From Candidatus Methanomethylophilaceae archaeon (lineage in GTDB: Archaea > Thermoplasmatota > Thermoplasmata > Methanomassiliicoccales > Methanomethylophilaceae): a stretch of 36,061 nucleotides of DNA. The DNA is taken from positions 1 to 36,061 of the forward strand of contig SKHQ01000099.1 of NCBI GenBank assembly GCA_007116915.1, written 5' to 3'. Below the pieces are notes generated by a model. The model was not told the DNA's origin. It did not search any database and saw only the letters and a program-made list of their open reading frames with translations. This document shows positions 1-7,484 of the stretch, piece by piece. The first letter of the stretch is position 1; each line of letters begins with the position of its first letter. The translations under genes were made by a program, and so were the position numbers.

Positions 1-29
1 CTTTCAACAAATAATCTCCCTTAGTCATA

Positions 30-1058
30 TTAGTTATTGCGACAACAGTTCTCAATATTCTCTAATACATTATTGCTGTTGGCATGTTCCTGCCAAACCA
101 TCACATTACCCAACGGCGTGCTGGGGGGAATATCACAGGAAGCGCTAAGGATAAAGCGGCGTTCATTACCTTTGAATGTTTGTATCGTTTGAGAAATATC
201 ATTCAAGGTTTTCTCTGGATTATCGTTTAACAGCGAAGAGAATGTGGATATTCCACCCGATATGCAGCAGTCAAATGACTCCAAAGATTCTTTCAAAGGC
301 GTATCGTGTATTGAAAGCAAGTTGATTGAGGAGGTGGGTAAATCAGGTAAGAGTTGAGTGACGTCACCGCAATTGTGTAACATCCTGTATCCATCAACTA
401 CTTCGAACAGCTCGGCGTTCAGAGGAACAACTTCTTTTCTTAAGGAGTCGGGATCCAATAAAGATGGTGACCCTGTTGATTCGCACAACATGACACCTTC
501 CGCGACTTCGTCGTAGAAAATGCAGTATTCCTTTAAATTTTCAGTAGTACGCCTTAAGATATCCCGATAAACATCAGTTTCAAGAATGCTGTCCATCATG
601 AGCTGTTCCAGTCCGCGAAGCTCAGCGGAAAGTGTGAACGTCCCAGGAACGGTGGCATAAATGAACTTATCTCCGTCCAGCAGCGCGTTGATGGTGTTCA
701 GGTTCGTTACCGCTCTTTTATCATCAACGGGGCCGACTTCTATTGATGCATCTGAATCATCGGATAAAACATGGGAAACGGTCACAGCTCCCATTCCAGG
801 CCGGAATTCCACATCACAACCCATGGCCTCAACCATCGAAAGCCAATCCCACATTCCTTCGAATCCATCAAAACCACATAGATCGGCTATGTTTGATTGG
901 CAAATAGCATTTTTTTTAGGTTCATTTACTGTTTCTTGAGGTGTGACGCCCATCATATTAAGAGCCCATGTAGCTTGAAAAGGCGGTATTATCGGAATCG
1001 GGCCCTCATTCCGTCCTTCAAGGGCGGCGACCACTGATTCCCTGCTATTGTAAACCAT
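30..1058 (-). CDS. MtbA/MtaA-type methylcobamide:CoM methyltransferase-like protein (UroD superfamily)
   Basis: The 342-aa protein is of the uroporphyrinogen decarboxylase superfamily, the fold of MtaA/MtbA enzymes that move a methyl group from a corrinoid protein to coenzyme M. The zinc-ligand pattern of that branch is visible: His228-x-Cys230 in LHNCGD and a distal Cys308 in SASCDIPPSTP. This separates it from true heme-pathway UroD. I chose the ATG at 1058 because a TATA-like AATTATTAA lies 27 nt upstream; a TTG at 1082 would add eight residues. No corrinoid protein or substrate methyltransferase is beside it, so the methyl donor cannot be inferred. It follows the rubredoxin gene on the same strand after a 247-nt gap, so it is probably transcribed separately. 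Family is fairly sure, substrate unknown. Confidence 0.82.
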   Translation of the reverse strand: MVYNSRESVVAALEGRNEGPIPIIPPFQATWALNMMGVTPQETVNEPKKNAICQSNIADLCGFDGFEGMWDWLSMVEAMGCDVEFRPGMGAVTVSHVLSDDSDASIEVGPVDDKRAVTNLNTINALLDGDKFIYATVPGTFTLSAELRGLEQLMMDSILETDVYRDILRRTTENLKEYCIFYDEVAEGVMLCESTGSPSLLDPDSLRKEVVPLNAELFEVVDGYRMLHNCGDVTQLLPDLPTSSINLLSIHDTPLKESLESFDCCISGGISTFSSLLNDNPEKTLNDISQTIQTFKGNERRFILSASCDIPPSTPLGNVMVWQEHANSNNVLENIENCCRNN

Positions 1059-1080
1059 ATAACTATAGTTAATCGACCTC

Positions 1081-1089
1081 AATTATTAA
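1081..1089 (-). promoter_or_regulatory. TATA box of the MtbA-like gene
   Basis: AT-rich TTAATAATT on the minus strand, centred 27 nt before the ATG at 1058. The spacing fits a leaderless archaeal transcript and supports that start. The rest of the 1090-1305 gap is AT-rich, with nothing else recognisable. Confidence 0.45.
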
Positions 1090-1305
1090 TCATTTATCGA
1101 TGGACAACAAAAATGCCATTTGATGAGGACGTATAGAATCATTTGAAATTGTATTCTGTTGATGGTGGGTTCCAGTATGTTCTAAAAAGAATTATCTGAT
1201 TTTTGAACGGTTTTGGTTGTTTTTGATAGATTATGTGGATTGATTATGATAATGTGAAAATATCATCATTTTGAAAAGTACAATGATTATTATTTTTAGC
1301 TTATC

Positions 1306-1485
1306 TCAGAAATGAATTTTGCCATCATCCTCTATCTTGAAGAACTCCTTAGTAGAACCGCATTTGGGACAGCGCCATCCAGGCGGGATCTGGCCGAAGG
1401 GCGTTCCAGGAGGTATGGAATTATCGACGTCGCCTATCATCTCAAAATACCTGTAGCTACAAACACAGCATTTCCAAACTACCAT
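1306..1485 (-). CDS. Rubredoxin (59 aa)
   Basis: A small iron-sulfur electron carrier of the anaerobic cytoplasm, usually donating electrons to oxygen- or peroxide-reducing enzymes or to other redox enzymes. The 59-aa frame has the full rubredoxin pattern: Cys6-x-x-Cys9 followed by SYRYFE, the central IPPGTPFGQIPPGW, and CPKCG with the second cysteine pair, ending in TKEFFKIED. All four Fe ligands are present. The ATG at 1485 is preceded by GGTGAT with 5-nt spacing, a good ribosome-binding site; the stop is TGA. A TATA-like stretch lies near 1530-1540. It is divergent from a glutamate synthase gene that carries its own rubredoxin domain, which suggests a functional link. The plus-strand frame over the same bases is only its shadow. 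Confidence 0.93.
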   Translation of the reverse strand: MVVWKCCVCSYRYFEMIGDVDNSIPPGTPFGQIPPGWRCPKCGSTKEFFKIEDDGKIHF

Positions 1486-1717
1486 CTCAAATCACCAAAA
1501 CCTATCTAGTGAATATTCCATGATCCCTACGACTAAATTTATCTTTGATGTTTCACATCGAATATTGCCTGGGATGTATGTCCGATACATTATGTTAGAT
1601 TTGATTCTGAATCATTCTATTGAAATGTGCATGATATATCTATAATGTAAGAAATCAATGACCTCATAAATCTGTTGTCTGTCTTAATCAAACCGTGATG
1701 TGAACGAGGCGATATGT

Positions 1718-3169
1718 ATGACCACATTTGTGTGTGAAATCTGTTACGTTTATCAATACGAACCGGCCCATGGGGATAAGGGTACAAATATCCCTCCGGG
1801 CACTCACCCCAAAGACTTTCCCAAGGAATGGGAATGTCCGTTCTGTGGCTCTACCGCCGACCGTCTCATGCCCGAGGAGAATAAGGCGCCGATAAAGACT
1901 GAAGACCTCCCTCATTTTGCTGAATATCTGTCTAAATGGACACGCCACAGGGATGACCTGGAAAAGGACATGGAAACCATACATAACATGGCCATCCATG
2001 CTGAGAGTGTATTTTCTTCGATGCGGACACGGATTGTCACACCGTCGTGGGATTCCCTCCTTTTCCTCGGAGCGCAAATGGCCACCCTACCCCTAAATGA
2101 GGATGAGGATGTCAATCTGAAGACAATCATCGGCCCCAATGCCGACAAGCCTCTGGAACTCTCCATGCCGGTATACGTCAGTCATATGAGCTTCGGTGCT
2201 TTGTCCAAAGAGGCCAAGGTATCATTGGCTCGAGGTAGCGCCAAGGTGGGTACAGCCATAGGCTCGGGGGAGGGAGGTTTGCTTGAGGATGAATTCGAGG
2301 CCTCCAGTAAATACATTTTCGAATATGTTCCCAACCGATACTCCTACACTCCGGAGAATATGTCACGGGTGCAAGCTATCGAAGTGAAGATAGGTCAATC
2401 AACCAAACCCGGAATGGGAGGTCACCTCCCTCGGGAGAAGGTGACCGCTGAAGTGGCTGCATTGCGGGGTTTTCCGATAAAGACAGACATAATCTCTCCC
2501 GCCAGATTCCCAGGTATTCATGGTGTCGATGGTTTCCGCGAACTCGTGGATGAATTGAGGTCCGTTGGAAATGGAGTTCCCATAGGATTAAAGATCGCCG
2601 CGGGACACATCGAAAACGATTTAGACGTCATTATGGAAGCTGGAGCGGATTTTGTCACGATTGACGGAAGACCCGGAGGAACCGCGTCCACGCTCAATTA
2701 TGTGAAGGACAGTACCAGCATACCGACTATCGTCGCCCTGGATAGGGCGAGGAGACATCTTGATGATGCTGGTTCCGACCTTAATCTTATTATTACGGGA
2801 GGTTTACGATCCAGTGCAGATGTCGCCAAAGCATTGGCCATGGGAGCGGATGCGGTCGCTCTTGGGACCGCTTGCCTGATGGCCATAGGTTGTCAGCAGT
2901 ATCGGTTGTGCAACACCGGTAAATGCCCCACCGGTGTGACCACTCAGGATCCAGAATTAAGATTGAGGTTGGTAGCTGATTATTCCGCCAAGAGGTTGGC
3001 GAACTTTTTGAACACCATGGCCTCAGAATTGAAGGACTTCTCACGACTTGCAGGCAGATCGGATGTCCATCAACTTTCCTGTGATGACCTTGTCTGTTCC
3101 GACCTCAACCTTTCACAAAGCTTGTTCATCAGACACATGGACGGAAGATATCATTACCAAAAGGACTGA
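1718..3169 (+). CDS. Rubredoxin-glutamate synthase central/FMN domain fusion (archaeal GltB2 type)
   Basis: A 483-aa protein. Residues 1-50 form a complete rubredoxin (Cys6-x2-Cys9, NIPPGTHPKDFPKEW, Cys40-x2-Cys43). From about residue 110 on it is the FMN-binding synthase domain of glutamate synthase: GSGEGGLLEDEF, the signature GQSTKPGMGGHLPREKV near 226-242, a GGTAS phosphate loop, and Cys392-x5-Cys398-x4-Cys403 for the 3Fe-4S cluster. The glutaminase (GATase II) and C-terminal beta-helix domains are absent, as in archaeal GltS, where they are separate proteins; neither is visible here. The expected chemistry is reductive conversion of 2-oxoglutarate plus ammonia to glutamate, with electrons entering through the rubredoxin; that route is inferred. 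ATG 1718 has GAGG upstream; a GTG at 1700 would add six residues. Confidence 0.88.
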   Translation: MTTFVCEICYVYQYEPAHGDKGTNIPPGTHPKDFPKEWECPFCGSTADRLMPEENKAPIKTEDLPHFAEYLSKWTRHRDDLEKDMETIHNMAIHAESVFSSMRTRIVTPSWDSLLFLGAQMATLPLNEDEDVNLKTIIGPNADKPLELSMPVYVSHMSFGALSKEAKVSLARGSAKVGTAIGSGEGGLLEDEFEASSKYIFEYVPNRYSYTPENMSRVQAIEVKIGQSTKPGMGGHLPREKVTAEVAALRGFPIKTDIISPARFPGIHGVDGFRELVDELRSVGNGVPIGLKIAAGHIENDLDVIMEAGADFVTIDGRPGGTASTLNYVKDSTSIPTIVALDRARRHLDDAGSDLNLIITGGLRSSADVAKALAMGADAVALGTACLMAIGCQQYRLCNTGKCPTGVTTQDPELRLRLVADYSAKRLANFLNTMASELKDFSRLAGRSDVHQLSCDDLVCSDLNLSQSLFIRHMDGRYHYQKD

Positions 3170-3176
3170 GAGTGAA

Positions 3177-4100
3177 ATGCAACAGTACAGCCTATCAGAA
3201 CTGGAGGAGATTTACCGTGAGCAGCGGATAGTGCTCAAGAAACTGGAATCAAAGTATGATTTCGCAATGGCGGTGATGAAAGCTGCACCATACTTCCTGA
3301 TATCCCTGATAACCATTTCCGTCACGCTCTCACTCTACGCACCGGAAATGTTCTTCATTCCACTGGTGGTGTTGAGCTTCATCGCCATTCTAATGGTTTT
3401 ATTGTACATATTCGTGAATAGGTTCGATGACACCATATCACTAACGCAATTCGAACTCGACAAGATAAAGGAAGGGATGGACTTCCGTCAAAAGTTCCTC
3501 ATCTCATCCTTCGTTACGTACCATCAAACCATGGCTGCCCTACCGTGGAAGATAGAGGATATCGATCCCAATCGTTACGCGCGTGAAGCGATGACCATCA
3601 ATGTCAGGAGTATGTTCGGGCCAATGCGCGTGGAGGATATGGAATACCGACATCCGAACATATTCCGTTCGATGCTACAGTTCGAATCGGCATACGAGAG
3701 TTTCCGCGACTCACTGGTATCCCTTTCATTTCAGATTAAGGAGTTCAATTCCCGCATGGAATCAATTTTGGGAGGCAAACTCAGCGAGGGGGGCATTCCC
3801 GATGATGAGCTCGCTGTAATCAAAGAGTACCTCGATATTCAATCTAACGAGAGGGCACGGATCATTTTGAACCATGCCATGGGAAATTACGATTATTACT
3901 CCCAGATACCATACAATCGATTCAATTACATACTCGATACGTTGGAAGCTGAACTTCTGGACAGGATGGAAAACATAAATCGTAAGGGTGACAGTCTTTT
4001 ACCATATTTCCGTCAATTCGAGTCGTTCCATTCCTCCCTTAGCAGTGACCTCGTATATCGCTTCGGGACTCTGGAAAGCTCATATCCAACAATAATGTAA
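3177..4100 (+). CDS. Coiled-coil protein with two membrane segments, unknown function
   Basis: I do not recognise this 307-aa protein. It begins with a charged helix (SELEEIYREQRIVLKKLESKY) likely to be a short coiled coil. Two hydrophobic segments follow, about residues 39-57 (PYFLISLITISVTLSLYA) and 60-82 (MFFIPLVVLSFIAILMVLLYIF). A long charged, mainly helical cytoplasmic region makes up the rest. The start ATG lies 7 nt after the stop of the glutamate synthase gene, so the two are probably co-transcribed; an upstream in-frame extension to 3048 runs inside that gene and is unlikely. A scaffold or regulatory membrane protein is possible but not shown. Confidence 0.75.
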   Translation: MQQYSLSELEEIYREQRIVLKKLESKYDFAMAVMKAAPYFLISLITISVTLSLYAPEMFFIPLVVLSFIAILMVLLYIFVNRFDDTISLTQFELDKIKEGMDFRQKFLISSFVTYHQTMAALPWKIEDIDPNRYAREAMTINVRSMFGPMRVEDMEYRHPNIFRSMLQFESAYESFRDSLVSLSFQIKEFNSRMESILGGKLSEGGIPDDELAVIKEYLDIQSNERARIILNHAMGNYDYYSQIPYNRFNYILDTLEAELLDRMENINRKGDSLLPYFRQFESFHSSLSSDLVYRFGTLESSYPTIM

Positions 4101-4111
4101 ATAAGAAATGG

Positions 4112-4280
4112 GTGAAAAGAGGTTAGCTCCGAAGGATTGCCGAAGCAGGGTGGTTTTATCGACCTTAGATCGAGGTAGTTTAATCCCGAGGGATCATCCT
4201 TGATCCATCAGCGGCAAATCCTACGAATTTTGTCTCGCAGGTAGATCTACGCCACCGTGCCTTTTCGGTCCTTTCGTGCA
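4112..4280 (-). ncRNA. Candidate structured RNA, copy A (unknown family)
   Basis: A non-coding stretch of about 170 nt whose homologue recurs at 4945-5122. The two share long identical blocks at both ends and diverge inside while keeping helices. Read on the minus strand: CCGAAAAGG (5') can pair with CCTTCGG (3') as a closing helix; GGTGG pairs with CCACC; GGAtTTGCCG pairs with CGGCAATCC, crossing the GGTGG helix and so making a pseudoknot; two hairpins fill the interior, with sequences that differ between copies. Minus strand is favoured because TTAAATAA lies 25 nt before the conserved CACGAA 5' end, with equivalent placement at copy B. The opposite strand cannot be excluded. I recognise no known RNA class. 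The 3' end lies at the stop codon of the convergent membrane-protein gene. Confidence 0.6.
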
Positions 4281-4302
4281 ATGTAAGTATTTCTCGTGAG
4301 GA

Positions 4303-4310
4303 TTATTTAA
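4303..4310 (-). promoter_or_regulatory. TATA box for RNA copy A
   Basis: TTAAATAA on the minus strand, 25 nt before the conserved CACGAA at the 5' edge of the RNA. Its spacing matches the box in front of copy B to within one base. Confidence 0.5.
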
Positions 4311-4420
4311 TGATATCTCTTATTTTTTGAAAGTTTATTCTCATAATTAATTTTTCTAAAGATGAAGTCTTAACGAAGAATAATTCCAAAAAATTAACTA
4401 CATGATTTCTATAACCAAAC

Positions 4421-4819
4421 ATGGATAAGAATCAGACGATCGCCATGGTTGCCTTGGTAGTTGCATTCGTGTCTTTGTTCTCGGCTTTCCTTTACAATCC
4501 GGCAACGGTCACGGATGAGACTGAAGTCTTCACCGTCTACTTCGGTCTCACGGACGCTGAAGGCAATGCCATCAATGTTACCACCGCTGAGAATACCATC
4601 AATGCCCTGTGCGAATCCTATGATCTGGGATTCACTAGCTACGAAGCGTTCGGTGGTTATGTTTCCAACGGCACATTCATCACCAACGATACATTGGTTT
4701 ACATGTTTGCTTTGACAGATGAAGATACCATCCGATCTTTGGCAAACGATGTTAAGACTGAATTGAACATCGATTCAGTGATGTTCGAAAAGAGTCTCGC
4801 TACGATATCGTTCATTTGA
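4421..4819 (+). CDS. Small membrane-anchored or secreted protein, unknown (DUF3574-like?)
   Basis: 132 aa with an N-terminal hydrophobic segment (TIAMVALVVAFVSLFSAFLY, residues 6-25) acting as signal or anchor, then a compact extracytoplasmic domain: EVFTVYFGLTD, a helical stretch, GFTSYEAFGGYVSNGT, TLVYMFALTDEDTIRSLANDVK, ending SVMFEKSLATISFI. The strand-helix-strand order resembles small DUF3574-type ferredoxin-like domains, but this is only a shape match. An AAAAAATTAACTA element lies about 25-30 nt before the ATG, fitting a leaderless transcript. The gene sits exactly between the two copies of the structured RNA and is the only protein gene there. Confidence 0.72.
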   Translation: MDKNQTIAMVALVVAFVSLFSAFLYNPATVTDETEVFTVYFGLTDAEGNAINVTTAENTINALCESYDLGFTSYEAFGGYVSNGTFITNDTLVYMFALTDEDTIRSLANDVKTELNIDSVMFEKSLATISFI

Positions 4820-4944
4820 AACATTTTCCCATATTATTTATTGAGCCATCGGGCTTAGAAATCAAGATGTTCAGATGATCATATATTCTGAACATACTAG
4901 AATAATCAATTTGTAATTATGCATATGAAAAATAATCATGAAGC

Positions 4945-4950
4945 AAAAAA
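4945..4950 (-). terminator. T-rich terminator after RNA copy B
   Basis: Six consecutive T on the minus strand immediately after the conserved RNA region, typical of archaeal oligo-T termination. It supports minus-strand transcription of the RNA. Confidence 0.4.
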
Positions 4951-5122
4951 CCAATAAGGAAGAGGTTTGGCTCCGAAGGATTGCCGAAGCAGGGTGGGCA
5001 TAGCAACCTTAGATAACAATAGCTGACCTTTGAGGGACAGTTTGAGATCCATTAGCGGCAACTCCTACAAATTTTATTTCGTAGGGAGGTCTATACCACC
5101 GCGCCTTTTCGGTCCGTTCGTG
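4945..5122 (-). ncRNA. Candidate structured RNA, copy B (unknown family)
   Basis: Second copy of the RNA at 4112-4280. The 3' block (minus-strand TGCTTCGGCAATCCTTCGG) and the 5' block (GGACCGAAAAGGC, CGGTGG) are nearly identical to copy A. The inner hairpin here is CTCCTAC facing GTAGGGAG on the plus strand; copy A has a different but still mostly pairable sequence. The second interior stem is also rebuilt with different bases (CAA/CTG facing CAG/TTTG). A minus-strand TATA box lies 24 nt before CACGAA, and a run of six T on the minus strand (4945-4950) follows the 3' end as a likely terminator. The SRAP gene lies upstream on the same strand. No open frame covers it. Family unknown. Confidence 0.62.
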
Positions 5123-5145
5123 TATTAATGTAGTGTCAATGCCGA

Positions 5146-5153
5146 ATATAAAA
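5146..5153 (-). promoter_or_regulatory. TATA box for RNA copy B
   Basis: TTTTATAT on the minus strand, 24 nt before the conserved CACGAA of copy B; the box in front of copy A is 25 nt away. Confidence 0.5.
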
Positions 5154-5213
5154 TGGTGTTGATAACAGATTGAAAATACCTAAAAAGAGTAAAAACTTGT
5201 ATAGACTACAAGA

Positions 5214-5813
5214 TCAGAATGAATCCAGAGTATCGACTGGTTCAATCAGACGAGGGCCTTCGTTCTTAACGTCATTCACCGCCTGTCCCACTGCTAACCT
5301 CTCCAATGGTGGGCCCTCTCCTATCGATTTTAGCGCATCGTCAACAGAGGAGTTGAACCATTCTGACTCCTTTTCTTTGGTTATGACACATGGCATCCGG
5401 CTATGAACTTCGCTAACAGGAGCTTGTGACTCCCGAGTGAGGATGATCACCTCCCTCCTATCAGTGTATAATGCTGCCATTGAGAATACCTCGCCGCCAT
5501 TCAAACGGAACAGATGTGGATGTTTCTTGCTATCCCATTCATAAAAACCAGTGGCGGGCACAAGACAACGGCTATCCTCCACCAAACGGGCAAACATCGC
5601 TTTTTCCTTGACGGTCTCGGTACGGGCATTGATAAGAGACCTTCCATACGGTCTGACGCCCCAGAACATGTTCTCATGGATTCCATCAGGCAGTACACAT
5701 AGGACATCCTGGGCGGGGGAGATGTTGTACCTCGGCTCAGGTTGTGGCAGTCCCGGAATGGAATACCTGCCAGCAAGGTCCTCGTAAGGTGCTAGGGCGA
5801 ATCTTCCGCACAT
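5214..5813 (-). CDS. SRAP/HMCES-YedK family abasic-site DNA-protein crosslinking protein
   Basis: 199 aa of the SOS-response-associated peptidase family, which shields abasic sites in single-stranded DNA by a thiazolidine crosslink through its N-terminal cysteine. The signature is complete: MCGRF with Cys2 (Met1 must be removed), YNISPAQ, INARTET (Asn62, Arg64), RCLVPATGFYEW (Glu92) and HSRMP (His137), matching the Cys/Asn/Glu/His active site. ATG 5813 is fixed because Cys2 must be the mature N-terminus. It is divergent from the purine permease and shares its TATA region at 5842-5850. It probably works with the nuclease and repair genes of this window only in the general sense of DNA repair. 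No oddities seen. Confidence 0.95.
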   Translation of the reverse strand: MCGRFALAPYEDLAGRYSIPGLPQPEPRYNISPAQDVLCVLPDGIHENMFWGVRPYGRSLINARTETVKEKAMFARLVEDSRCLVPATGFYEWDSKKHPHLFRLNGGEVFSMAALYTDRREVIILTRESQAPVSEVHSRMPCVITKEKESEWFNSSVDDALKSIGEGPPLERLAVGQAVNDVKNEGPRLIEPVDTLDSF

Positions 5814-5841
5814 GATATCGTTTTAATCAATGGTATTCCCC

Positions 5842-5850
5842 TTTAAAATA
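5842..5850. promoter_or_regulatory. Shared TATA element between SRAP and permease genes
   Basis: TTTAAAATA is the only convincing TATA-like element in the 58-nt divergent gap. Its centre is 26 nt before the permease ATG and 33 nt before the SRAP ATG, so it could serve both directions. The permease mRNA would then be leaderless. Confidence 0.5.
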
Positions 5851-5871
5851 ATCGTTCGTCACTAATGACTG

Positions 5872-7185
5872 ATGTTGAATCCCATAGCCGGATGGTTGGA
5901 CAGACGTTTTTTGGTCAGTGACCGAGGGTCGACTTTAAAACAGGAGACCTTGGGTGGAGCTGTCACCTTCATGACCATGGCATACATAGTGGTGGTAAAC
6001 CCCACCATACTCCAAGATGCTGGGATGCCTTTTGGTCCTGCTATGGTCGCCACGGCATTGACGGCGATGTTCGGCTGCTTGTTGATGGGAGTGCTAGCGA
6101 ACCGGCCGTATGCGATCGCCCCTTATATGGGCCAGAATGCGTTCGTCGCCTACACTGTCACCGGTACGATGGGCTACTCATGGCAGACCGCTCTATTCAC
6201 TATATTCATATCCGGCATTTTGCTGTTGTTGCTGACATTATCTGGAGGGCGCAAGGCATTGGGCGATGCGGTGCCGATGACCCTCAAAATAAGCTTTTCA
6301 GTCGGTATCGGGCTTTTCATAGCTTTTGTGGGGGCGGTGTCTTCCGGCATCATTGTCAGCGGTACCGAGACCCCTTTGGCAATCGGTGACCTTACCCAGG
6401 CCGGGACAATGCTCGCCATTCTTTGTCTACTGACCATATCCGCCCTTACGGTTAGAGGTTTCAAAGGCTCTATTCTCGTCGGAATGCTAGCCTGTACTGT
6501 CATCGGACTCTTCATAGGAGTTGTTGAAGCTCCGACTTCACTGATATCCAGTCCGCCCCCGTTGTCACCAGTCTTCCTGCAATGGGAGATTTCTCTCACA
6601 TTCGGCATCCTATCTGTACTGATGACGGTTTTCATTCTTGACGTAGTGGACACAATGGGGACTCTCGTCGCCCTTGGTAATGAAACGGGCATGATTGACG
6701 AAGAAGGGCGGCTTCTCGACATTCAGAAACCTTTCACCGCTGACTCGCTAACGATAATGTTCGCTGGTGTGGTAGGGACGACATCAAGCGGTGTCTTCGT
6801 GGAATCTGCTTCCGGGATTAAAAGCGGTGCCCGCACCGGGATATCCTCGATTGTCGTAGGCCTACTGTTTGGGGCTTCGCTCCTCTTCACACCAATTGTG
6901 ACCATGATACCTGCTGCTGTCACCGGCCCTGCCATGATGGTGATAGGTATGATGATGTTCTCTGCCACGCGGATGATAGATTTCCATGAACCTACTGATT
7001 TCTTCCCTGCTGTCGTGACCGTGTGTCTGATGGTGTTCACATACAACATAGGGATCGGGATTTGTGCCGGTTTCATAGTCTATGTCATAGGGAAGCTATT
7101 CAGTGGAAAGAAGGAGGAGATCACCTTCTTGATGTGGGTGCTTATGGTCATGAGTGTCCTTTTCTTCATATTCTATCCTTATTGA
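5872..7185 (+). CDS. NCS2-family purine (adenine/guanine/hypoxanthine) permease, AzgA-like
   Basis: 437-aa inner-membrane nucleobase transporter with many hydrophobic segments, the usual size for AzgA/PbuG-type permeases. Diagnostic stretches are ANRPYAIAPYMGQNAFVAYTV near residue 85, DVVDTMGTLVALGNETG followed by the linker MIDEEGRLLDIQKPFTADS, and GTTSSGVFVESASGIKSGARTG, which line the substrate site in this family. It is expected to import purine bases with protons; the exact base is not predictable. The ATG at 5872 is supported by the TATA centred 26 nt upstream and homology of MLNPIAGWLDRRF to family N-termini. The gene appears monocistronic. It ends at TGA 7183-7185. Confidence 0.93.
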   Translation: MLNPIAGWLDRRFLVSDRGSTLKQETLGGAVTFMTMAYIVVVNPTILQDAGMPFGPAMVATALTAMFGCLLMGVLANRPYAIAPYMGQNAFVAYTVTGTMGYSWQTALFTIFISGILLLLLTLSGGRKALGDAVPMTLKISFSVGIGLFIAFVGAVSSGIIVSGTETPLAIGDLTQAGTMLAILCLLTISALTVRGFKGSILVGMLACTVIGLFIGVVEAPTSLISSPPPLSPVFLQWEISLTFGILSVLMTVFILDVVDTMGTLVALGNETGMIDEEGRLLDIQKPFTADSLTIMFAGVVGTTSSGVFVESASGIKSGARTGISSIVVGLLFGASLLFTPIVTMIPAAVTGPAMMVIGMMMFSATRMIDFHEPTDFFPAVVTVCLMVFTYNIGIGICAGFIVYVIGKLFSGKKEEITFLMWVLMVMSVLFFIFYPY

Positions 7186-7312
7186 TGAGGAATTATTTTG
7201 ATTGGCATTTGCTCACTCTGATCCTTCCGATAGTTGGCCTATATCACGTGTTCTCAAAAATTAAAGTGAATGTATGTTTTTCATAATCGCGGTGCCAGTG
7301 AAGAATAATACT

Positions 7313-7441
7313 ATGTCATTTTTAGGTAAAAAAGAACAAACAGGAGGTATTTTAGTCAATATAGATAAGGAAAAAACAGTGAGAATATTTCATTATCCAG
7401 ACCTTGATATAATCAAATATATATACGCCCATTATAATTAG
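7313..7441 (+). CDS. Possible 42-aa small protein, AT-rich
   Basis: An open frame from ATG 7313 to TAG 7439 would give 42 residues containing GGILVNIDKEKTVRIFHY, a protein-like composition. Against it: no strong ribosome-binding site (GTGAAG at poor spacing), base composition much more AT-rich than the neighbours, and its end overlaps the TATA box of the next micro-gene. It is the only candidate for coding in the 7186-7440 gap. It could be recently acquired, degenerate, or chance. Confidence 0.25.
   Translation: MSFLGKKEQTGGILVNIDKEKTVRIFHYPDLDIIKYIYAHYN
7415..7426 (+). promoter_or_regulatory. Strong TATA box of the 14-aa micro-ORF
   Basis: AAATATATATAC is one of the best TATA matches in the window. 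Transcription would start near 7445-7450, giving a leader of about 35-40 nt. The leader holds an inverted repeat CGCAGT (7448-7453) / ACTGCG (7468-7473) that reaches the first G of the ribosome-binding site. Confidence 0.55.
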
Positions 7442-7472
7442 TATATTCGCAGTAGCAGCTACGGCAGACTGC

Positions 7473-7480
7473 GGAGGTGA
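7473..7480 (+). promoter_or_regulatory. Perfect Shine-Dalgarno GGAGGTGA
   Basis: Eight bases fully complementary to the usual archaeal 16S rRNA 3' end, 4 nt before ATG 7485. It is the strongest ribosome-binding site I saw in the window and decides that the tiny frame after it is translated. A 6-bp stem in the leader would sequester its first base. Confidence 0.7.
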
Positions 7481-7484
7481 CAAA

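Noticed and set aside
1312..1509. Plus-strand 65-codon frame
   Set aside because: It is the antisense shadow of the rubredoxin gene, which has all four cysteines and a ribosome-binding site.
4112..4280. Possible riboswitch on the plus strand (AGAGG and GCCGAAGC recall lysine-riboswitch words)
   Set aside because: Only short words match, the rest of the consensus is missing, copy B has no plus-strand gene close behind it, and promoter spacing favours the minus strand.
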